DNA from: Rhizobium rosettiformans W3
GTDB taxonomy: Bacteria > Pseudomonadota > Alphaproteobacteria > Rhizobiales > Rhizobiaceae
DNA: 64,000 bases
NCBI RefSeq assembly: GCF_004912135.1
Contig: NZ_STGU01000002.1
Coordinates: forward strand, 434,001-498,000
Direction of reading: 5' to 3'
Part shown: in pieces, positions 16,393 to 25,840 of the stretch
How positions within the stretch are numbered: the first letter of the stretch is position 1
Layout of the letters: every line of letters starts with the position of its first letter
The notes under the pieces: model-generated
Database searches by the model: none
Told to the model about the DNA's origin: nothing
Seen by the model: only the letters and a program-made list of their open reading frames with translations
Made by a program: the position numbers and the translations under genes

Positions 16393-17436
16393 TCAGATCG
16401 GCATCGGATATTGACGATGGATCTTAGCGATCTCCTGCAGCACCTCGTCGGAAAGCTTGAGATCGGCCGCGCCGATATTCACTTTCAACTGGTCCATGGT
16501 GGTGGCGCCAATGATGACCGAGGCCATGAAGGGTCGCGTCAGGCAGAAGGCGAGCGCCATTGCCGAGGGGTCGATGCCGTTGGCCTTTGCGAGTTCGACA
16601 TAGGCGCGGGTGGCAGCCTCCTGCTGGGGCACCAAGCGGCCGCCGATGTCGCCATTGATCGAGCCGCGCGAACCGGCCGGCTTCTTCCCGTCGAGATACT
16701 TGCCCGAGAGAATGCCGCCCGCGAGCGGTGAATAGGCGAGCAGTCCGACATCCTCGTGATGCGAGAGTTCGGCGAGGTCGAGGTCGTAGTGCCGGTAGAG
16801 AAGATTGTATTCGTTCTGGATCGTCGCGACGCGCGGCAGCCCCTTGGCCTCGGCGAGCGTCAGATACTTCTGCGTACCCCAAGTGGTTTCGTTGGAAAGA
16901 CCGATCGCTTTCAGCTTGCCGGCCTTCACGCAATCGCCGAGCGCCTCCAGGATCTCCGCGATGTCGGCAGATGCTTTCGACCGATCCTGCTTGAAAGGAT
17001 TGTAGCTCCAGGCGCCGCGGAAGTGGAAATGGCCACGGTTCGGCCAGTGGATCTGGTAGAGGTCGATGTAGTCGGTCTTCAGCCGCTTGAGGCTCGCATC
17101 GACGGCCTCCTTGACCACGGCACCCGTGATCGGCTTGCCTTCTCGGATGTAGGGACGGCCCGGGCCCGCAACCTTCGTTGCCAGAACCACCTTGTCGCGC
17201 TTGCCGGTCTTTTCGAACCAGTCGCCGATCAGGCGTTCGGTATCCGCATAGGTCTCTGCGGAAAGCGGCGTCGTCGGATAGAGTTCGGCCGTGTCGAAGA
17301 AGTTCACGCCATGGTCGAGCGCGTAATCCATCTGCTGGTACGCTTCCTCGCGCGTGTTCTGCGAACCCCAGGTCATGGTGCCAAGGCAGATTTCGGAAAC
17401 AAGGATATCGGTTCGGCCGAGCCGGTTCATCTTCAT
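16393..17436 (-). CDS. Aldo/keto reductase (Tas/YajO-like)
   Basis: A 347-aa NADPH-dependent oxidoreductase of the AKR superfamily. Visible are the barrel start MKMNRLGRTDILVSEICLGT, the catalytic Asp-Tyr region VNFFDTAELYP, the catalytic lysine in VVLATKVAG, and the histidine in YQIHWPNRG. NADPH-site residues lie near the C-terminus (ASVIIGATTMDQLKVN). The length and the TAELYPTTP motif resemble E. coli Tas. The start has GAGG seven bases upstream. The substrate cannot be told from sequence. It diverges from fabD across 208 bp. Confidence 0.93.
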   Translation of the reverse strand: MKMNRLGRTDILVSEICLGTMTWGSQNTREEAYQQMDYALDHGVNFFDTAELYPTTPLSAETYADTERLIGDWFEKTGKRDKVVLATKVAGPGRPYIREGKPITGAVVKEAVDASLKRLKTDYIDLYQIHWPNRGHFHFRGAWSYNPFKQDRSKASADIAEILEALGDCVKAGKLKAIGLSNETTWGTQKYLTLAEAKGLPRVATIQNEYNLLYRHYDLDLAELSHHEDVGLLAYSPLAGGILSGKYLDGKKPAGSRGSINGDIGGRLVPQQEAATRAYVELAKANGIDPSAMALAFCLTRPFMASVIIGATTMDQLKVNIGAADLKLSDEVLQEIAKIHRQYPMPI

Positions 17437-17644
17437 GGGGAAGCCTCATTTATGGAGAAGTTTGCCTTGGGAGGCGGAGGGCGGTCCGCGACAATTTAGG
17501 CAGAAATTGATGTACCGCAAGATGCCGATAGCTGTGGAACAGCCCTGTCGAAGTGGTGGTTCGAGGGGGCGGCAGGAGGGTGCAAGGCTTGACTTATAAG
17601 GCCCATCTGTGAATTGACAGGAAAAAACCAAGGGAGAAACGCCC

Positions 17645-18589
17645 ATGTCAGTCGCATTCACCTTCCCGGGCCAGGGCAGCCAGGCCGTCGGAATGGGCAA
17701 GGACCTTGCCGACAATTTTGCCGAAGCCCGCGCGGTCTTCGAAGAAGTCGACGAAGCGCTCGGCCAGAAGCTGTCCGACATCATGTGGAACGGTCCGGAA
17801 GAGACTCTGACCCTGACCGCCAACGCCCAGCCGGCGCTGATGGCCGTGTCGATGGCCGTCATCCGCGTGCTGGAAGCCAAGGGCCTGGATCTGAAGTCGA
17901 AGGTCTCCTACGTCGCCGGCCATTCGCTCGGCGAATACTCCGCCCTCTGCGCAGCCGGCACCTTCTCGATCGCCGACACCGCGCGTCTCCTGCGCATTCG
18001 CGGCAATGCCATGCAGGCGGCCGTTCCCGTGGGTGAGGGCGCCATGGCCGCCATCATCGGGCTGGAGCATGGCGACGTGCAGGCGATCTGCACGGAAGCC
18101 TCCGCCGTCGGTCCCTGCCAGATCGCCAATGACAATGGCGGCGGCCAGCTTGTCATCTCCGGCGCCAAGGGCGCGGTGGAGAAGGCTGCAGCACTCGCCT
18201 CCGAAAAGGGCGCCAAGCGTGCCATCATGTTGCCGGTTTCGGCACCTTTCCATTCGGCCCTGATGGGGCCGGCGGCTGACGCGATGCGCGAAGCCCTGGC
18301 CAAGGTCGAGAAGACGGATCCCGTCGTGCCGCTGATCGCCAATGTGCGCGCCGCTCCCGTCACGTCGGCAGCCGAGATCGCCGACCTGCTCGTCGAGCAG
18401 GTCACCGGCCAGGTCCGCTGGCGCGAGACGGTGGAGTGGTTCGGTGCCAATGGCGTCACCACGCTTTACGAAGTGGGCGCCGGCAAGGTCCTGACGGGTC
18501 TTGCCCGCCGCATCGACAAGAACATCAACGGCGTGGCCGTCAATGGCCCGGCCGATATCGACGCAGTGATCGCCGCCCTCAACGGCTAA
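17645..18589 (+). CDS. fabD: Malonyl-CoA:ACP transacylase
   Basis: FabD loads malonate from CoA onto ACP for fatty-acid elongation. The 314-aa protein has the start AFTFPGQGSQAVGMG and the nucleophile elbow GHSLGEYSAL with the catalytic serine. The active-site histidine lies in PVSAPFHSALM, and GAGKVLTGL appears near the end. GGGAG precedes the ATG. It begins the plus-strand cluster fabD-fabG-acpP-fabF. A CTTGAC sequence near 17588 could be a -35 element, but no good -10 was seen. Confidence 0.97.
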   Translation: MSVAFTFPGQGSQAVGMGKDLADNFAEARAVFEEVDEALGQKLSDIMWNGPEETLTLTANAQPALMAVSMAVIRVLEAKGLDLKSKVSYVAGHSLGEYSALCAAGTFSIADTARLLRIRGNAMQAAVPVGEGAMAAIIGLEHGDVQAICTEASAVGPCQIANDNGGGQLVISGAKGAVEKAAALASEKGAKRAIMLPVSAPFHSALMGPAADAMREALAKVEKTDPVVPLIANVRAAPVTSAAEIADLLVEQVTGQVRWRETVEWFGANGVTTLYEVGAGKVLTGLARRIDKNINGVAVNGPADIDAVIAALNG

Positions 18590-18632
18590 GATGAACGGCT
18601 GATCGCCTCAACGAACAACAAGGAACCCGACC

Positions 18633-19370
18633 ATGTTCGATCTGACCGGCCGCAAGGCCCTCGTGACTGGCGCCACCGGTGGCATCGGCGAAGAAATTGC
18701 ACGCCAGCTGCATGCCCAGGGCGCGATCGTCGGCCTGCACGGCACGCGCGTGGAAAAGCTGGAAGCGCTGGCCGCCGAACTCGGTGACCGCGTCAAGATC
18801 TTCCCGGCCAACCTCTCCGATCGCGACGAGGTCAAGGCGCTGGGCGAAAAGGCCGAAGCCGAACTCGAAGGCGTCGACATCCTCGTCAACAATGCCGGCA
18901 TCACCAAGGACGGCCTGTTCGTGCGCATGTCGGATGCCGACTGGGATGCGGTTCTCGAGGTCAACCTGACCGCCGTCTTCCGGCTGACCCGCGAGCTGAC
19001 GCATCCGATGATGCGCCGCCGTTTCGGCCGCATCATCAACATCACTTCCGTCGTCGGCGTCACCGGCAATCCGGGCCAGGCCAACTACTGCGCCTCCAAG
19101 GCCGGCATGATCGGCTTCACCAAGTCGCTCGGCCAGGAAATCGCGACCCGCAACGTGACGGTGAACTGCGTTGCTCCGGGCTTCATCGAAAGCGCGATGA
19201 CCGGCAAGCTGAACGACAAGCAGAAGGAAGCGATCATGGGTGCCATTCCCATGAAGCGCATGGGCACCGGTGCCGAAGTCGCCTCTGCCGTCGTCTACCT
19301 CGCTTCCAACGAGGCGGCCTACATGACCGGGCAGACGCTGCACGTGAATGGCGGCATGGCGATGATCTGA
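18633..19370 (+). CDS. fabG: 3-oxoacyl-ACP reductase
   Basis: FabG reduces 3-ketoacyl-ACP with NADPH in the elongation cycle. The 245-aa short-chain dehydrogenase has the TGATGGIG nucleotide-binding motif, NNAGITKDGLF, and the catalytic Ser-Tyr-Lys set (NITSVVG and YCASKAG). The C-terminal GQTLHVNGGMAMI is typical of FabG. It lies 43 bp after fabD with AAGGA before the ATG. Confidence 0.97.
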   Translation: MFDLTGRKALVTGATGGIGEEIARQLHAQGAIVGLHGTRVEKLEALAAELGDRVKIFPANLSDRDEVKALGEKAEAELEGVDILVNNAGITKDGLFVRMSDADWDAVLEVNLTAVFRLTRELTHPMMRRRFGRIINITSVVGVTGNPGQANYCASKAGMIGFTKSLGQEIATRNVTVNCVAPGFIESAMTGKLNDKQKEAIMGAIPMKRMGTGAEVASAVVYLASNEAAYMTGQTLHVNGGMAMI

Positions 19371-19444
19371 TCGAATTGCCGGAAATTGCCCCTCTGCAAT
19401 AGGATGTTGACCGAGGCAAACGGGCGAATTTCTGGCTTTGCGGC

Positions 19445-19529
19445 GCGCTTAAACCGTGTTAAGCGCTCCATGACTGTGAGCAGTCGCTCCGTCTCATGAG
19501 CCGAAGTTTATGCTTTTGTTTGCATAAAC
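19445..19529 (+). promoter_or_regulatory. Paired inverted repeats upstream of acpP
   Basis: Two perfect inverted repeats lie in the 276-bp fabG-acpP gap. The first is GCGCTTAA (19445-19452) with TTAAGCGC (19459-19466). The second is GTTTATGC (19506-19513) with GCATAAAC (19522-19529). Their axes are about 62 bp apart. Neither has a terminator-like T run. They are candidate operators or promoter-region structures for acpP, which needs very high, separately controlled expression. Confidence 0.5.
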
Positions 19530-19646
19530 CGCTCTGGGTCAGGGCCGAAGGGTTTGCTGGTGGGGACGAAAGCGATCACCGGCTGAATGCAGGGTAGGGA
19601 CGCCATTATGGCTCCCTCTGAATTTTAGAAGGTCGAGGATACCGAC

Positions 19647-19883
19647 ATGAGCGATATCGCAGAACGCGTGAAGAAAATTGTAGTTGATCATCTCGGCGTA
19701 GACGCTGACAAGGTCGTCGAAGGCGCGAGCTTCATCGACGATCTGGGCGCTGACTCGCTCGACACCGTCGAACTCGTCATGGCCTTCGAAGAAGAATTCG
19801 GCGTCGAGATCCCGGACGACGCAGCTGACTCGATCCTCACGGTCGGTGACGCCGTGAAGTTCATCGAGAAGGCCCAGGCCTGA
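19647..19883 (+). CDS. acpP: Acyl carrier protein
   Basis: A 78-aa acidic four-helix carrier that holds growing acyl chains on 4'-phosphopantetheine. The attachment serine is in the DSLD motif ([20 protein letters not shown]). The gene is preceded by GAGGA seven bases before the ATG and has its own upstream region of 276 bp with inverted repeats. A terminator-like hairpin follows it. Both suggest transcription separate from fabD-fabG and fabF. Confidence 0.98.
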   Translation: MSDIAERVKKIVVDHLGVDADKVVEGASFIDDLGADSLDTVELVMAFEEEFGVEIPDDAADSILTVGDAVKFIEKAQA

Positions 19884-19932
19884 TCGATAAGACTGCTGCG
19901 GAAGGCGGGCGCAAGCCCGTCCTGTCCGCTTG

Positions 19933-19951
19933 GGCCCGCGATGAGCGGGCC
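19933..19951 (+). terminator. Terminator hairpin after acpP
   Basis: GGCCCGC (19933-19939) and GCGGGCC (19945-19951) form a seven-base-pair stem with loop GATGA, followed by TTGTTGT. The T tract is interrupted, so termination may be partial. That fits high acpP and lower fabF expression. Confidence 0.6.
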
Positions 19952-20015
19952 TTGTTGTATCTGGACCTTTGTTTACAGTGACTTCGGTCAACGAATTTAG
20001 GGTGGGCTTCGCACG

Positions 20016-21272
20016 ATGAGACGTGTCGTCATCACCGGTACCGGCATGGTATCGCCTCTGGGAGTGGGTACGGAACTGACCTGGCAGCGGCTTCTCGCCG
20101 GCCAGAGCGGCGCGCGTCTGGTGACGGAGTTCGAGGTCGAAGATCTCCCCGCAAAGATCGCCTGCCGTATTCCGACCGAAGGCGAGGGTGCCTGGAATCC
20201 TGATGACTGGATGGAGCCCAAGGAACAGCGCAAGGTCGACCACTTCATCATCTACGCCGTTGCCGCCGCCGACATGGCGTTGAAGGACGCCGGCTGGGAG
20301 CCGCAGACCGATGACGACCAATGCGCCACCGGCGTGCTGATTGGCTCCGGTATCGGTGGCATTGAAGGCATCGTCGAGGCAGGCCACATCCTGCGCGACA
20401 AGGGCCCGCGTCGTCTGTCGCCCTTCTTCATTCCCGGTCGTCTGATCAACCTCGCTTCCGGCCAGGTCTCGATCCGCCACAAGCTGCGCGGCCCGAACCA
20501 CTCCGTGGTCACCGCCTGCTCGACCGGCGCGCATGCGATCGGTGACGCTGCCCGTCTCGTGGCGCTTGGCGATGCCGATGTCATGGTGGCCGGCGGTACG
20601 GAATCTCCGATCAGCCGCATCTCGCTCGCCGGCTTTGCCGCCTGCAAGGCGCTGTCCACCGCCCGCAACGACGATCCGACCGCCGCCTCGCGCCCCTATG
20701 ACAAGGATCGTGACGGCTTCGTCATGGGCGAGGGCGCCGGCATCGTGGTTCTCGAAGAGCTGGAACATGCCAAGGCCCGCGGCGCCAAGATCTATGCCGA
20801 AGTCGTCGGCTACGGTCTGTCGGGTGACGCTTTCCACATCACGGCGCCTTCGGAAGACGGCGATGGTGCCTTCCGCTGCATGACCATGGCGCTGAAGCGC
20901 GCCGGTCTGAAGCCGTCGGACATCGACTACATCAACGCCCACGGCACCTCGACCATGGCCGATACGATCGAGCTCGGTGCCGTTGAACGCCTGCTCGGCG
21001 ATCATGCGGCCAATGTCTCGATGTCCTCGACCAAGTCGGCCATCGGCCACCTGCTCGGCGCCGCCGGGGCGGTCGAAGCGATCTTCTCGACGCTTGCGAT
21101 CCGTGACAACGTCGCACCGCCGACGCTGAACCTCGACAGCCCGGATGTCGAGACCAAGATCGACCTCGTGCCGCACACGGCGCGCAAGCGCGAGATCAAT
21201 GTTGCCCTGTCCAATTCCTTCGGCTTTGGCGGCACGAATGCCTCGCTGGTGCTCAAGCGCTACGAGGGCTGA
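20016..21272 (+). CDS. fabF: 3-oxoacyl-ACP synthase II
   Basis: FabF condenses malonyl-ACP with acyl-ACP. The 418-aa protein starts MRRVVITGTGMVSPLG. It carries the thiolase-fold catalytic Cys in TACSTGAHAIG, His in NAHGTSTMADT, and the second His with Lys in KSAIGHLLGAAGAVEA. The C-terminal SFGFGGTNASLVLK is typical. It follows acpP by 132 bp and is followed by mltG, the usual rhizobial order. Confidence 0.97.
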   Translation: MRRVVITGTGMVSPLGVGTELTWQRLLAGQSGARLVTEFEVEDLPAKIACRIPTEGEGAWNPDDWMEPKEQRKVDHFIIYAVAAADMALKDAGWEPQTDDDQCATGVLIGSGIGGIEGIVEAGHILRDKGPRRLSPFFIPGRLINLASGQVSIRHKLRGPNHSVVTACSTGAHAIGDAARLVALGDADVMVAGGTESPISRISLAGFAACKALSTARNDDPTAASRPYDKDRDGFVMGEGAGIVVLEELEHAKARGAKIYAEVVGYGLSGDAFHITAPSEDGDGAFRCMTMALKRAGLKPSDIDYINAHGTSTMADTIELGAVERLLGDHAANVSMSSTKSAIGHLLGAAGAVEAIFSTLAIRDNVAPPTLNLDSPDVETKIDLVPHTARKREINVALSNSFGFGGTNASLVLKRYEG

Positions 21273-21466
21273 TCGAGCGACGGCCGGCGGATGGCCATCA
21301 ACCGGTCGTGATAGCTCTGGATGACGGCGGCGCGCTCTTGCCCGCCGCCACTTTCTGCGGATAGAAATCATCCCAACGCCCGGCGCAGCTGTGCCGGACG
21401 ACGACCCGGATTTTGCCGCATTGCTGGAAGAAACAGCCGCGAGTGCGAAACAAAGAAGGATTGCCG

Positions 21467-22684
21467 GTGACCGACAACAGCCAGAACGGCGGTAGCCAGA
21501 ACAACGGTGTCTCCTTCGGCCGCGATGCCGAGCCCCAGCAGGGCAAGGGACCCTTCATTCCGAAGTCGCCGAACGAGGCGCTGCGCCCTGAACGCGTGCC
21601 GCAGCCGCCGCGCCGGTCGCGCAAGGCCCGCAGCCAGCTTGTCATCTTCCTGAATTTCCTGATGACCATGGTGGTCTTCGTCAGCGCGGTCGCCGTTGCC
21701 GGCTTCTTCTACGTGATGGACGCCTACCAGAAGCCGGGTCCGCTCTCGGCGAACACCAATTTCGTCGTGCGCAGCGGCGCTGGCCTCGCCGAGATCGCCA
21801 ACAACCTCGAGCGCAATGGCATCGTCTCCGACGCTCGCATCTACCGCTATGTCACGACCACCTATCTCCAGGACGGTCAGACCCTGAAGGCCGGTGAATA
21901 CGAGATCAAGGCCGGTTCCTCGATGAAGGAGGTCACCGCACTTCTCGAATCCGGCAAGTCGATCCTCTACTCGGTGTCTCTGCCGGAGGGCCTGACGGTC
22001 AAGCAGATGTTCCAGCGGCTTGCCGCCGATCCGGTGCTCGAAGGCGATCTGCCGACCGAACTGCCGCCGGAGGGCAGCCTGCGCCCTGATACCTACAAGT
22101 TCACCCGCGGCACCAACCGCGCCGAGATCGTCACCCAGATGCGTACCGCTCAGGAGCGCCTGATCGACCAGATCTGGGAGAAGCGCGATCCGGATCTGCC
22201 GATCGAGACCAAGGAAGAGTTCGTCACGCTGGCCTCCATCGTCGAGAAGGAAACCGGCAAGGACGACGAGCGCGCGCATGTCGCCTCCGTCTTCATCAAC
22301 CGCCTGAACAAGGGCATGCGCCTGCAGTCCGACCCGACGATCATCTACGGTCTCTTCGGTGGGGACGGGAAGCCGGCGGATCGTCCGATCTTCCAGTCCG
22401 ACATCCGCAAGGAAACGCCCTACAACACCTATGTGATCAAGGGACTGCCGCCAGGCCCGATCGCCAACCCCGGCCGCGCTGCTCTCGAAGCAGTCGCGCA
22501 TCCGTGGAAGACGGAAGACCTCTACTTCGTCGCAGACGGCTCGGGCGGCCATGCCTTTGCCGCGACGCTGGAAGAGCACAATGCGAATGTGCGCCGCTGG
22601 CGCAAGATCGAGGCCGAACGCGCGCAGACGCCGCCGGCAACACTGGATGTCGAGCCGGAAGCGGATCCGACGGCGAACAACTGA
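21467..22684 (+). CDS. mltG: Endolytic murein transglycosylase MltG (YceG-like)
   Basis: MltG cleaves nascent glycan strands at the inner membrane and is thought to act as a terminase of peptidoglycan elongation. The 405-aa protein has a hydrophilic Pro/Arg-rich cytoplasmic N-terminus and one membrane segment at about residues 55-82. A LysM-like part (VVRSGAGLAEIANNLERNGI) and the YceG domain follow, with the catalytic glutamate in ASIVEKETGKDDER. GTG at 21467 is used because AAGGA stands six bases upstream; the ATG at 21413 lacks such a signal. It lies between fabF and the yicC gene. Confidence 0.95.
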   Translation: MTDNSQNGGSQNNGVSFGRDAEPQQGKGPFIPKSPNEALRPERVPQPPRRSRKARSQLVIFLNFLMTMVVFVSAVAVAGFFYVMDAYQKPGPLSANTNFVVRSGAGLAEIANNLERNGIVSDARIYRYVTTTYLQDGQTLKAGEYEIKAGSSMKEVTALLESGKSILYSVSLPEGLTVKQMFQRLAADPVLEGDLPTELPPEGSLRPDTYKFTRGTNRAEIVTQMRTAQERLIDQIWEKRDPDLPIETKEEFVTLASIVEKETGKDDERAHVASVFINRLNKGMRLQSDPTIIYGLFGGDGKPADRPIFQSDIRKETPYNTYVIKGLPPGPIANPGRAALEAVAHPWKTEDLYFVADGSGGHAFAATLEEHNANVRRWRKIEAERAQTPPATLDVEPEADPTANN

Positions 22685-22707
22685 CACCGGGCTTGAGGGG
22701 CGGGGAC

Positions 22708-23598
22708 ATGACACTGCAATCCATGACGGGCTTCGCCCGGGTCGAAGGCTCGTCCGGTCGCTACCGGTGGGCCTGGGAACTGCGCTCGGTCAACGGCAAG
22801 GGGCTGGATCTTCGCACCCGTCTGCCCCAGGGGCACGAAGGTCTGGAAGCCGATATCCGCCGTCTGGCGGGCGAGCGCCTGACGCGCGGCAACATCCAGA
22901 TCGGCCTGTCCGTCACGGTCAGTGAAAACAAGGTGGAAGCGGTGCTGAACCGTGACGCTCTGGCGGCGGTGTTGGCGCTGCGCGACGAACTGGGCCCGGA
23001 GGTTCTCGATCCGGCGCCGCTGAAGCTCGACACGCTCCTGTCCATCCGTGGCCTCGTCGACATGCGGGAAGCCACCGATGATGCCGAAGCGATCGCGGCG
23101 CGTGATGCCGATATCCTTGGCGGTCTCGAGCGTGCGATCTCGGCGCTCGCCGACATGCGCACGACGGAAGGTGCGGCTCTGCGCCGGATCCTCGAAGACC
23201 ACATCCTTCGCATCGAGGACCTCGCCCTGCAGATCGAGGCCGATCCCTCGCGCTCCCCGGAAGAAATCGCGCGCCGGCTGGAGGCGCAGCTCGCGGCCCT
23301 TATGGACACGACATCAGGCCTCGACCGCGACCGCCTGCATCAGGAAATCGCGCTGATTGCCACCAAGGCTGATCTGCGTGAGGAAATCGACCGGTTGAAG
23401 GCCCACGTGACGGCGGCACGCGAACTCCTCGCAACCGGCGGTCCCGTCGGCCGCAAGCTCGATTTCCTGGCGCAGGAATTTAACAGAGAATCAAATACTA
23501 TCTGTTCCAAATCAAATGCCGTCGCGGTCACCGCCGCCGGCATCGAATTGAAGGTCGTCATCGACCAGTTCCGCGAACAGGTTCAGAATCTGGAGTAG
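22708..23598 (+). CDS. YicC family protein (putative endoribonuclease)
   Basis: A 296-aa protein with the YicC N-terminal domain (LQSMTGFARVEG, ELRSVNGKGLDLRTRLP) and the C-terminal DUF1732 domain (REEIDRLKAHVTAARELL, GRKLDFLAQEFNREsNTI). E. coli YicC is reported as an endoribonuclease. The start at 22708 lies 23 bp after mltG. It ends three bases before gmk, so the two are surely co-transcribed, as in many bacteria. Confidence 0.93.
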   Translation: MTLQSMTGFARVEGSSGRYRWAWELRSVNGKGLDLRTRLPQGHEGLEADIRRLAGERLTRGNIQIGLSVTVSENKVEAVLNRDALAAVLALRDELGPEVLDPAPLKLDTLLSIRGLVDMREATDDAEAIAARDADILGGLERAISALADMRTTEGAALRRILEDHILRIEDLALQIEADPSRSPEEIARRLEAQLAALMDTTSGLDRDRLHQEIALIATKADLREEIDRLKAHVTAARELLATGGPVGRKLDFLAQEFNRESNTICSKSNAVAVTAAGIELKVVIDQFREQVQNLE

Positions 23599-23601
23599 TC
23601 C

Positions 23602-24249
23602 ATGGCCGCTGCCGCCTCAACACCCGTCAAGATCGCAAGGCGCGGCCTGATGCTGGTCATTTCCTCGCCCTCGGGTGCCGGGAAGTCCACCATCGCCAGG
23701 ACCCTGATGGACCGTGACCAGCAGATCAGCCTGTCGGTGAGCGTGACCACACGCCAACGGCGCCAGAGCGAGATCGAGGGTGTGCACTATCACTTCGTCT
23801 CGCAGCGCGAATTTGAACGCCTGCGCGACAGCGACAGCCTTCTGGAATGGGCGCAGGTTCACGGCAACTACTACGGCACGCCGCGCGAGGCCGTCGAGAC
23901 CGCGATGGGCGAAGGCCGCGACATGCTTTTCGACATCGACTGGCAGGGCGCCCAGCAGCTGCAGGAAAAAATGTCGGCCGACGTCGTGTCGATCTTCATC
24001 CTGCCGCCGACCATGGCCGAGCTGCAGTCGCGGCTGCATCGCCGCGCGGAAGACACGGAAGAGGTCATCCAGACCCGTCTCAACAACTCGCGCGCGGAGA
24101 TCAAGCATTGGCGGGAATATGACTATGTCATCGTCAATGACGACCTGAACTCGGCCTTCGATGCGGTCCAGTCGATCGTCAAGGCCGAGCGCCTGCGCCG
24201 CGACCGTCGCCATGGCCTGTTCGACTTTGTCGAAGGCCTGATCGCCTGA
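23602..24249 (+). CDS. gmk: Guanylate kinase
   Basis: Gmk phosphorylates GMP to GDP with ATP. The 215-aa protein has the P-loop [15 protein letters not shown], the GMP-binding [21 protein letters not shown] region, and [18 protein letters not shown] lies just before the ATG inside the end of the preceding gene. It is the last gene of the plus-strand cluster and is followed by a strong terminator. Confidence 0.97.
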   Translation: MAAAASTPVKIARRGLMLVISSPSGAGKSTIARTLMDRDQQISLSVSVTTRQRRQSEIEGVHYHFVSQREFERLRDSDSLLEWAQVHGNYYGTPREAVETAMGEGRDMLFDIDWQGAQQLQEKMSADVVSIFILPPTMAELQSRLHRRAEDTEEVIQTRLNNSRAEIKHWREYDYVIVNDDLNSAFDAVQSIVKAERLRRDRRHGLFDFVEGLIA

Positions 24250-24273
24250 GGCATCAGGACTTGGAATTGAAAA

Positions 24274-24304
24274 GGGCGGCGCGAGTATCTCGGCCGCCCT
24301 TTTT
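24274..24304 (+). terminator. Intrinsic terminator after gmk
   Basis: GGGCGGC (24274-24280) pairs with GCCGCCC (24293-24299), with a further CGAG/CTCG pairing inside, followed by TTTTT. It separates gmk from the convergent betC. Confidence 0.85.
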
Positions 24305-24310
24305 CTTTGG

Positions 24311-25828
24311 CTATTCGCCGCGCGGGAAGCGCTGGCTTTCCTCGAGGATGTTGAGATCCATGTGGTTGCGCATGTAGCGCTCCGACGCTTTTTGCAGAGG
24401 CTGGTAATCCCAGGGGAAATAGGCGCCGTTGCGCAAAGCCCGGTAAACGATGTGCCGACGCGCCTGGCTTTCGCGAACCGCCGCATCGAAGCGGGAGAGA
24501 TCCCAGCGACGGGACGCTTCTTCACTGAGTGCAGCGAAGATGTCGGCCGCGCCGGGGTCGTCTGCGAGATTGGTGAGCTCGTAGGGATCTGCTTCAAGAT
24601 CGGTCAGAATGGGCGGATCGGCCTCGCAGAGTGTCAGCTTGTAGCGTGCGTTGCGCAGCCCCACCATCGGGCTGACGGTGCCTTCCGCGGCATATTCCAT
24701 CGGCACGATGCTGCGTCCACCGGTGCCTGTCGCGAGCGGCATCAGATCCTCGCCGTCCGTCCAGTCGGCGATCGTCGAGATGTCGATGCCCGCGAGACCG
24801 GCAAGCGTCGGGGTGACGTCCAATGTCGAGACCGGGGTCGTGACCAGCCGTCCCTCTACGCCGGGCACCGTCAACATCATCGGAACGCGTGCAGAGCCCT
24901 CTAAGAAGTTCATCTTGAACCAGAGGCCCCGTTCGCCGAGCATGTCGCCATGGTCGGAAACGAAGAGGATCACGGTGTTCTCCGCCATCCGCGTCCGCTC
25001 AAGCACATCAAGGATTTCGCCGATCTTGTCGTCCACATAGGAGATGTTGGCGAAATAGCCCTGCCGGGCCCGTGCCACGTTCTCGTCCGTGATGTCGAAG
25101 GCCTGATGGTCGCAGGCGTCCATCAGTCGTTTCGAATGCGGATCCTGCTCGTCGTACGGGATCGCCGGAACGCTGGGCTGCAGGGCTTCGCAACCCTCAT
25201 AGAGATCCCAGTACTTGCGGCGCGCCACATAGGGGTCATGCGGATGTGTGAAGCTGACGGTCAGGCACCAGGGCCGCTCGTCGTGGCCGCGCGAGAGATC
25301 ATAGAGCCGCCGGGTGGCGTTGTAGGCCACCTCGTCATCATATTCCATCTGGTTGGTGATCTCGGCCACGCCAGCACCCGTGACAGATCCGAGATTGTGA
25401 TACCACCAGTCGATCCGCTCACCCGGCTTGCGATAATCAGGCGTCCAGCCGAAATCGGCCGGATAGATGTCGGTCGTCAACCGCTCTTCAAAGCCATGCA
25501 ACTGGTCAGGCCCGACGAAATGCATCTTGCCGGAGAGGCTGGTCTGGTAACCGGCCGCGCGCAGGTGATGGGCGAATGTCGGGATGTCGGAAGCGAACTC
25601 CGCGGCATTGTCGTAGACCCGCGTCCGGCTCGGCAACTGCCCCGACATGAAGGAGGCGCGTGCCGGCGCGCAGAGCGGGCTTGCGGTATAGGTGTTGGCG
25701 AAGCGCACGGAGCGCTTCGCCAGGGCTTTCAGATGTGGAGCATGCAGGAAGTCTGCGGGACCATCCGGAAAGAAGGTCCCGTTGAACTGATCCACCATCA
25801 GGATCAGGATGTTCGGACGTGAATGCAC
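24311..25828 (-). CDS. betC: Choline-sulfatase
   Basis: BetC hydrolyses choline-O-sulfate to choline and sulfate, giving an osmoprotectant precursor. The 505-aa sulfatase has the metal-binding start RPNILILMVDQFNG. It has the CxPxR sulfatase signature SPLCAPARASFMSG, in which the cysteine (residue 53) is converted to formylglycine. It also has FVSDHGDMLGERGLW and the choline-sulfatase C-terminal region. A GTG at 25828 is preferred because GAGG lies 10 bases upstream; TTG at 25837 is the alternative. The gene is 12 bp downstream of choX in the same operon, with a divergent LysR regulator. Confidence 0.95.
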   Translation of the reverse strand: MHSRPNILILMVDQFNGTFFPDGPADFLHAPHLKALAKRSVRFANTYTASPLCAPARASFMSGQLPSRTRVYDNAAEFASDIPTFAHHLRAAGYQTSLSGKMHFVGPDQLHGFEERLTTDIYPADFGWTPDYRKPGERIDWWYHNLGSVTGAGVAEITNQMEYDDEVAYNATRRLYDLSRGHDERPWCLTVSFTHPHDPYVARRKYWDLYEGCEALQPSVPAIPYDEQDPHSKRLMDACDHQAFDITDENVARARQGYFANISYVDDKIGEILDVLERTRMAENTVILFVSDHGDMLGERGLWFKMNFLEGSARVPMMLTVPGVEGRLVTTPVSTLDVTPTLAGLAGIDISTIADWTDGEDLMPLATGTGGRSIVPMEYAAEGTVSPMVGLRNARYKLTLCEADPPILTDLEADPYELTNLADDPGAADIFAALSEEASRRWDLSRFDAAVRESQARRHIVYRALRNGAYFPWDYQPLQKASERYMRNHMDLNILEESQRFPRGE

Positions 25829-25840
25829 GGATTTCAAACC

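Noticed and set aside
19539-21371. 610-codon minus-strand frame across acpP and fabF
   Set aside because: It lies opposite two certain genes. High third-position GC keeps the opposite frame open, and the product is His/Arg/Asp-rich without domains.
21378-21397. Near-palindrome CCGGCGCAGCTGTGCCGG between fabF and mltG
   Set aside because: GC-rich and imperfect; expected by chance in DNA of this composition, and no other signal supports it.
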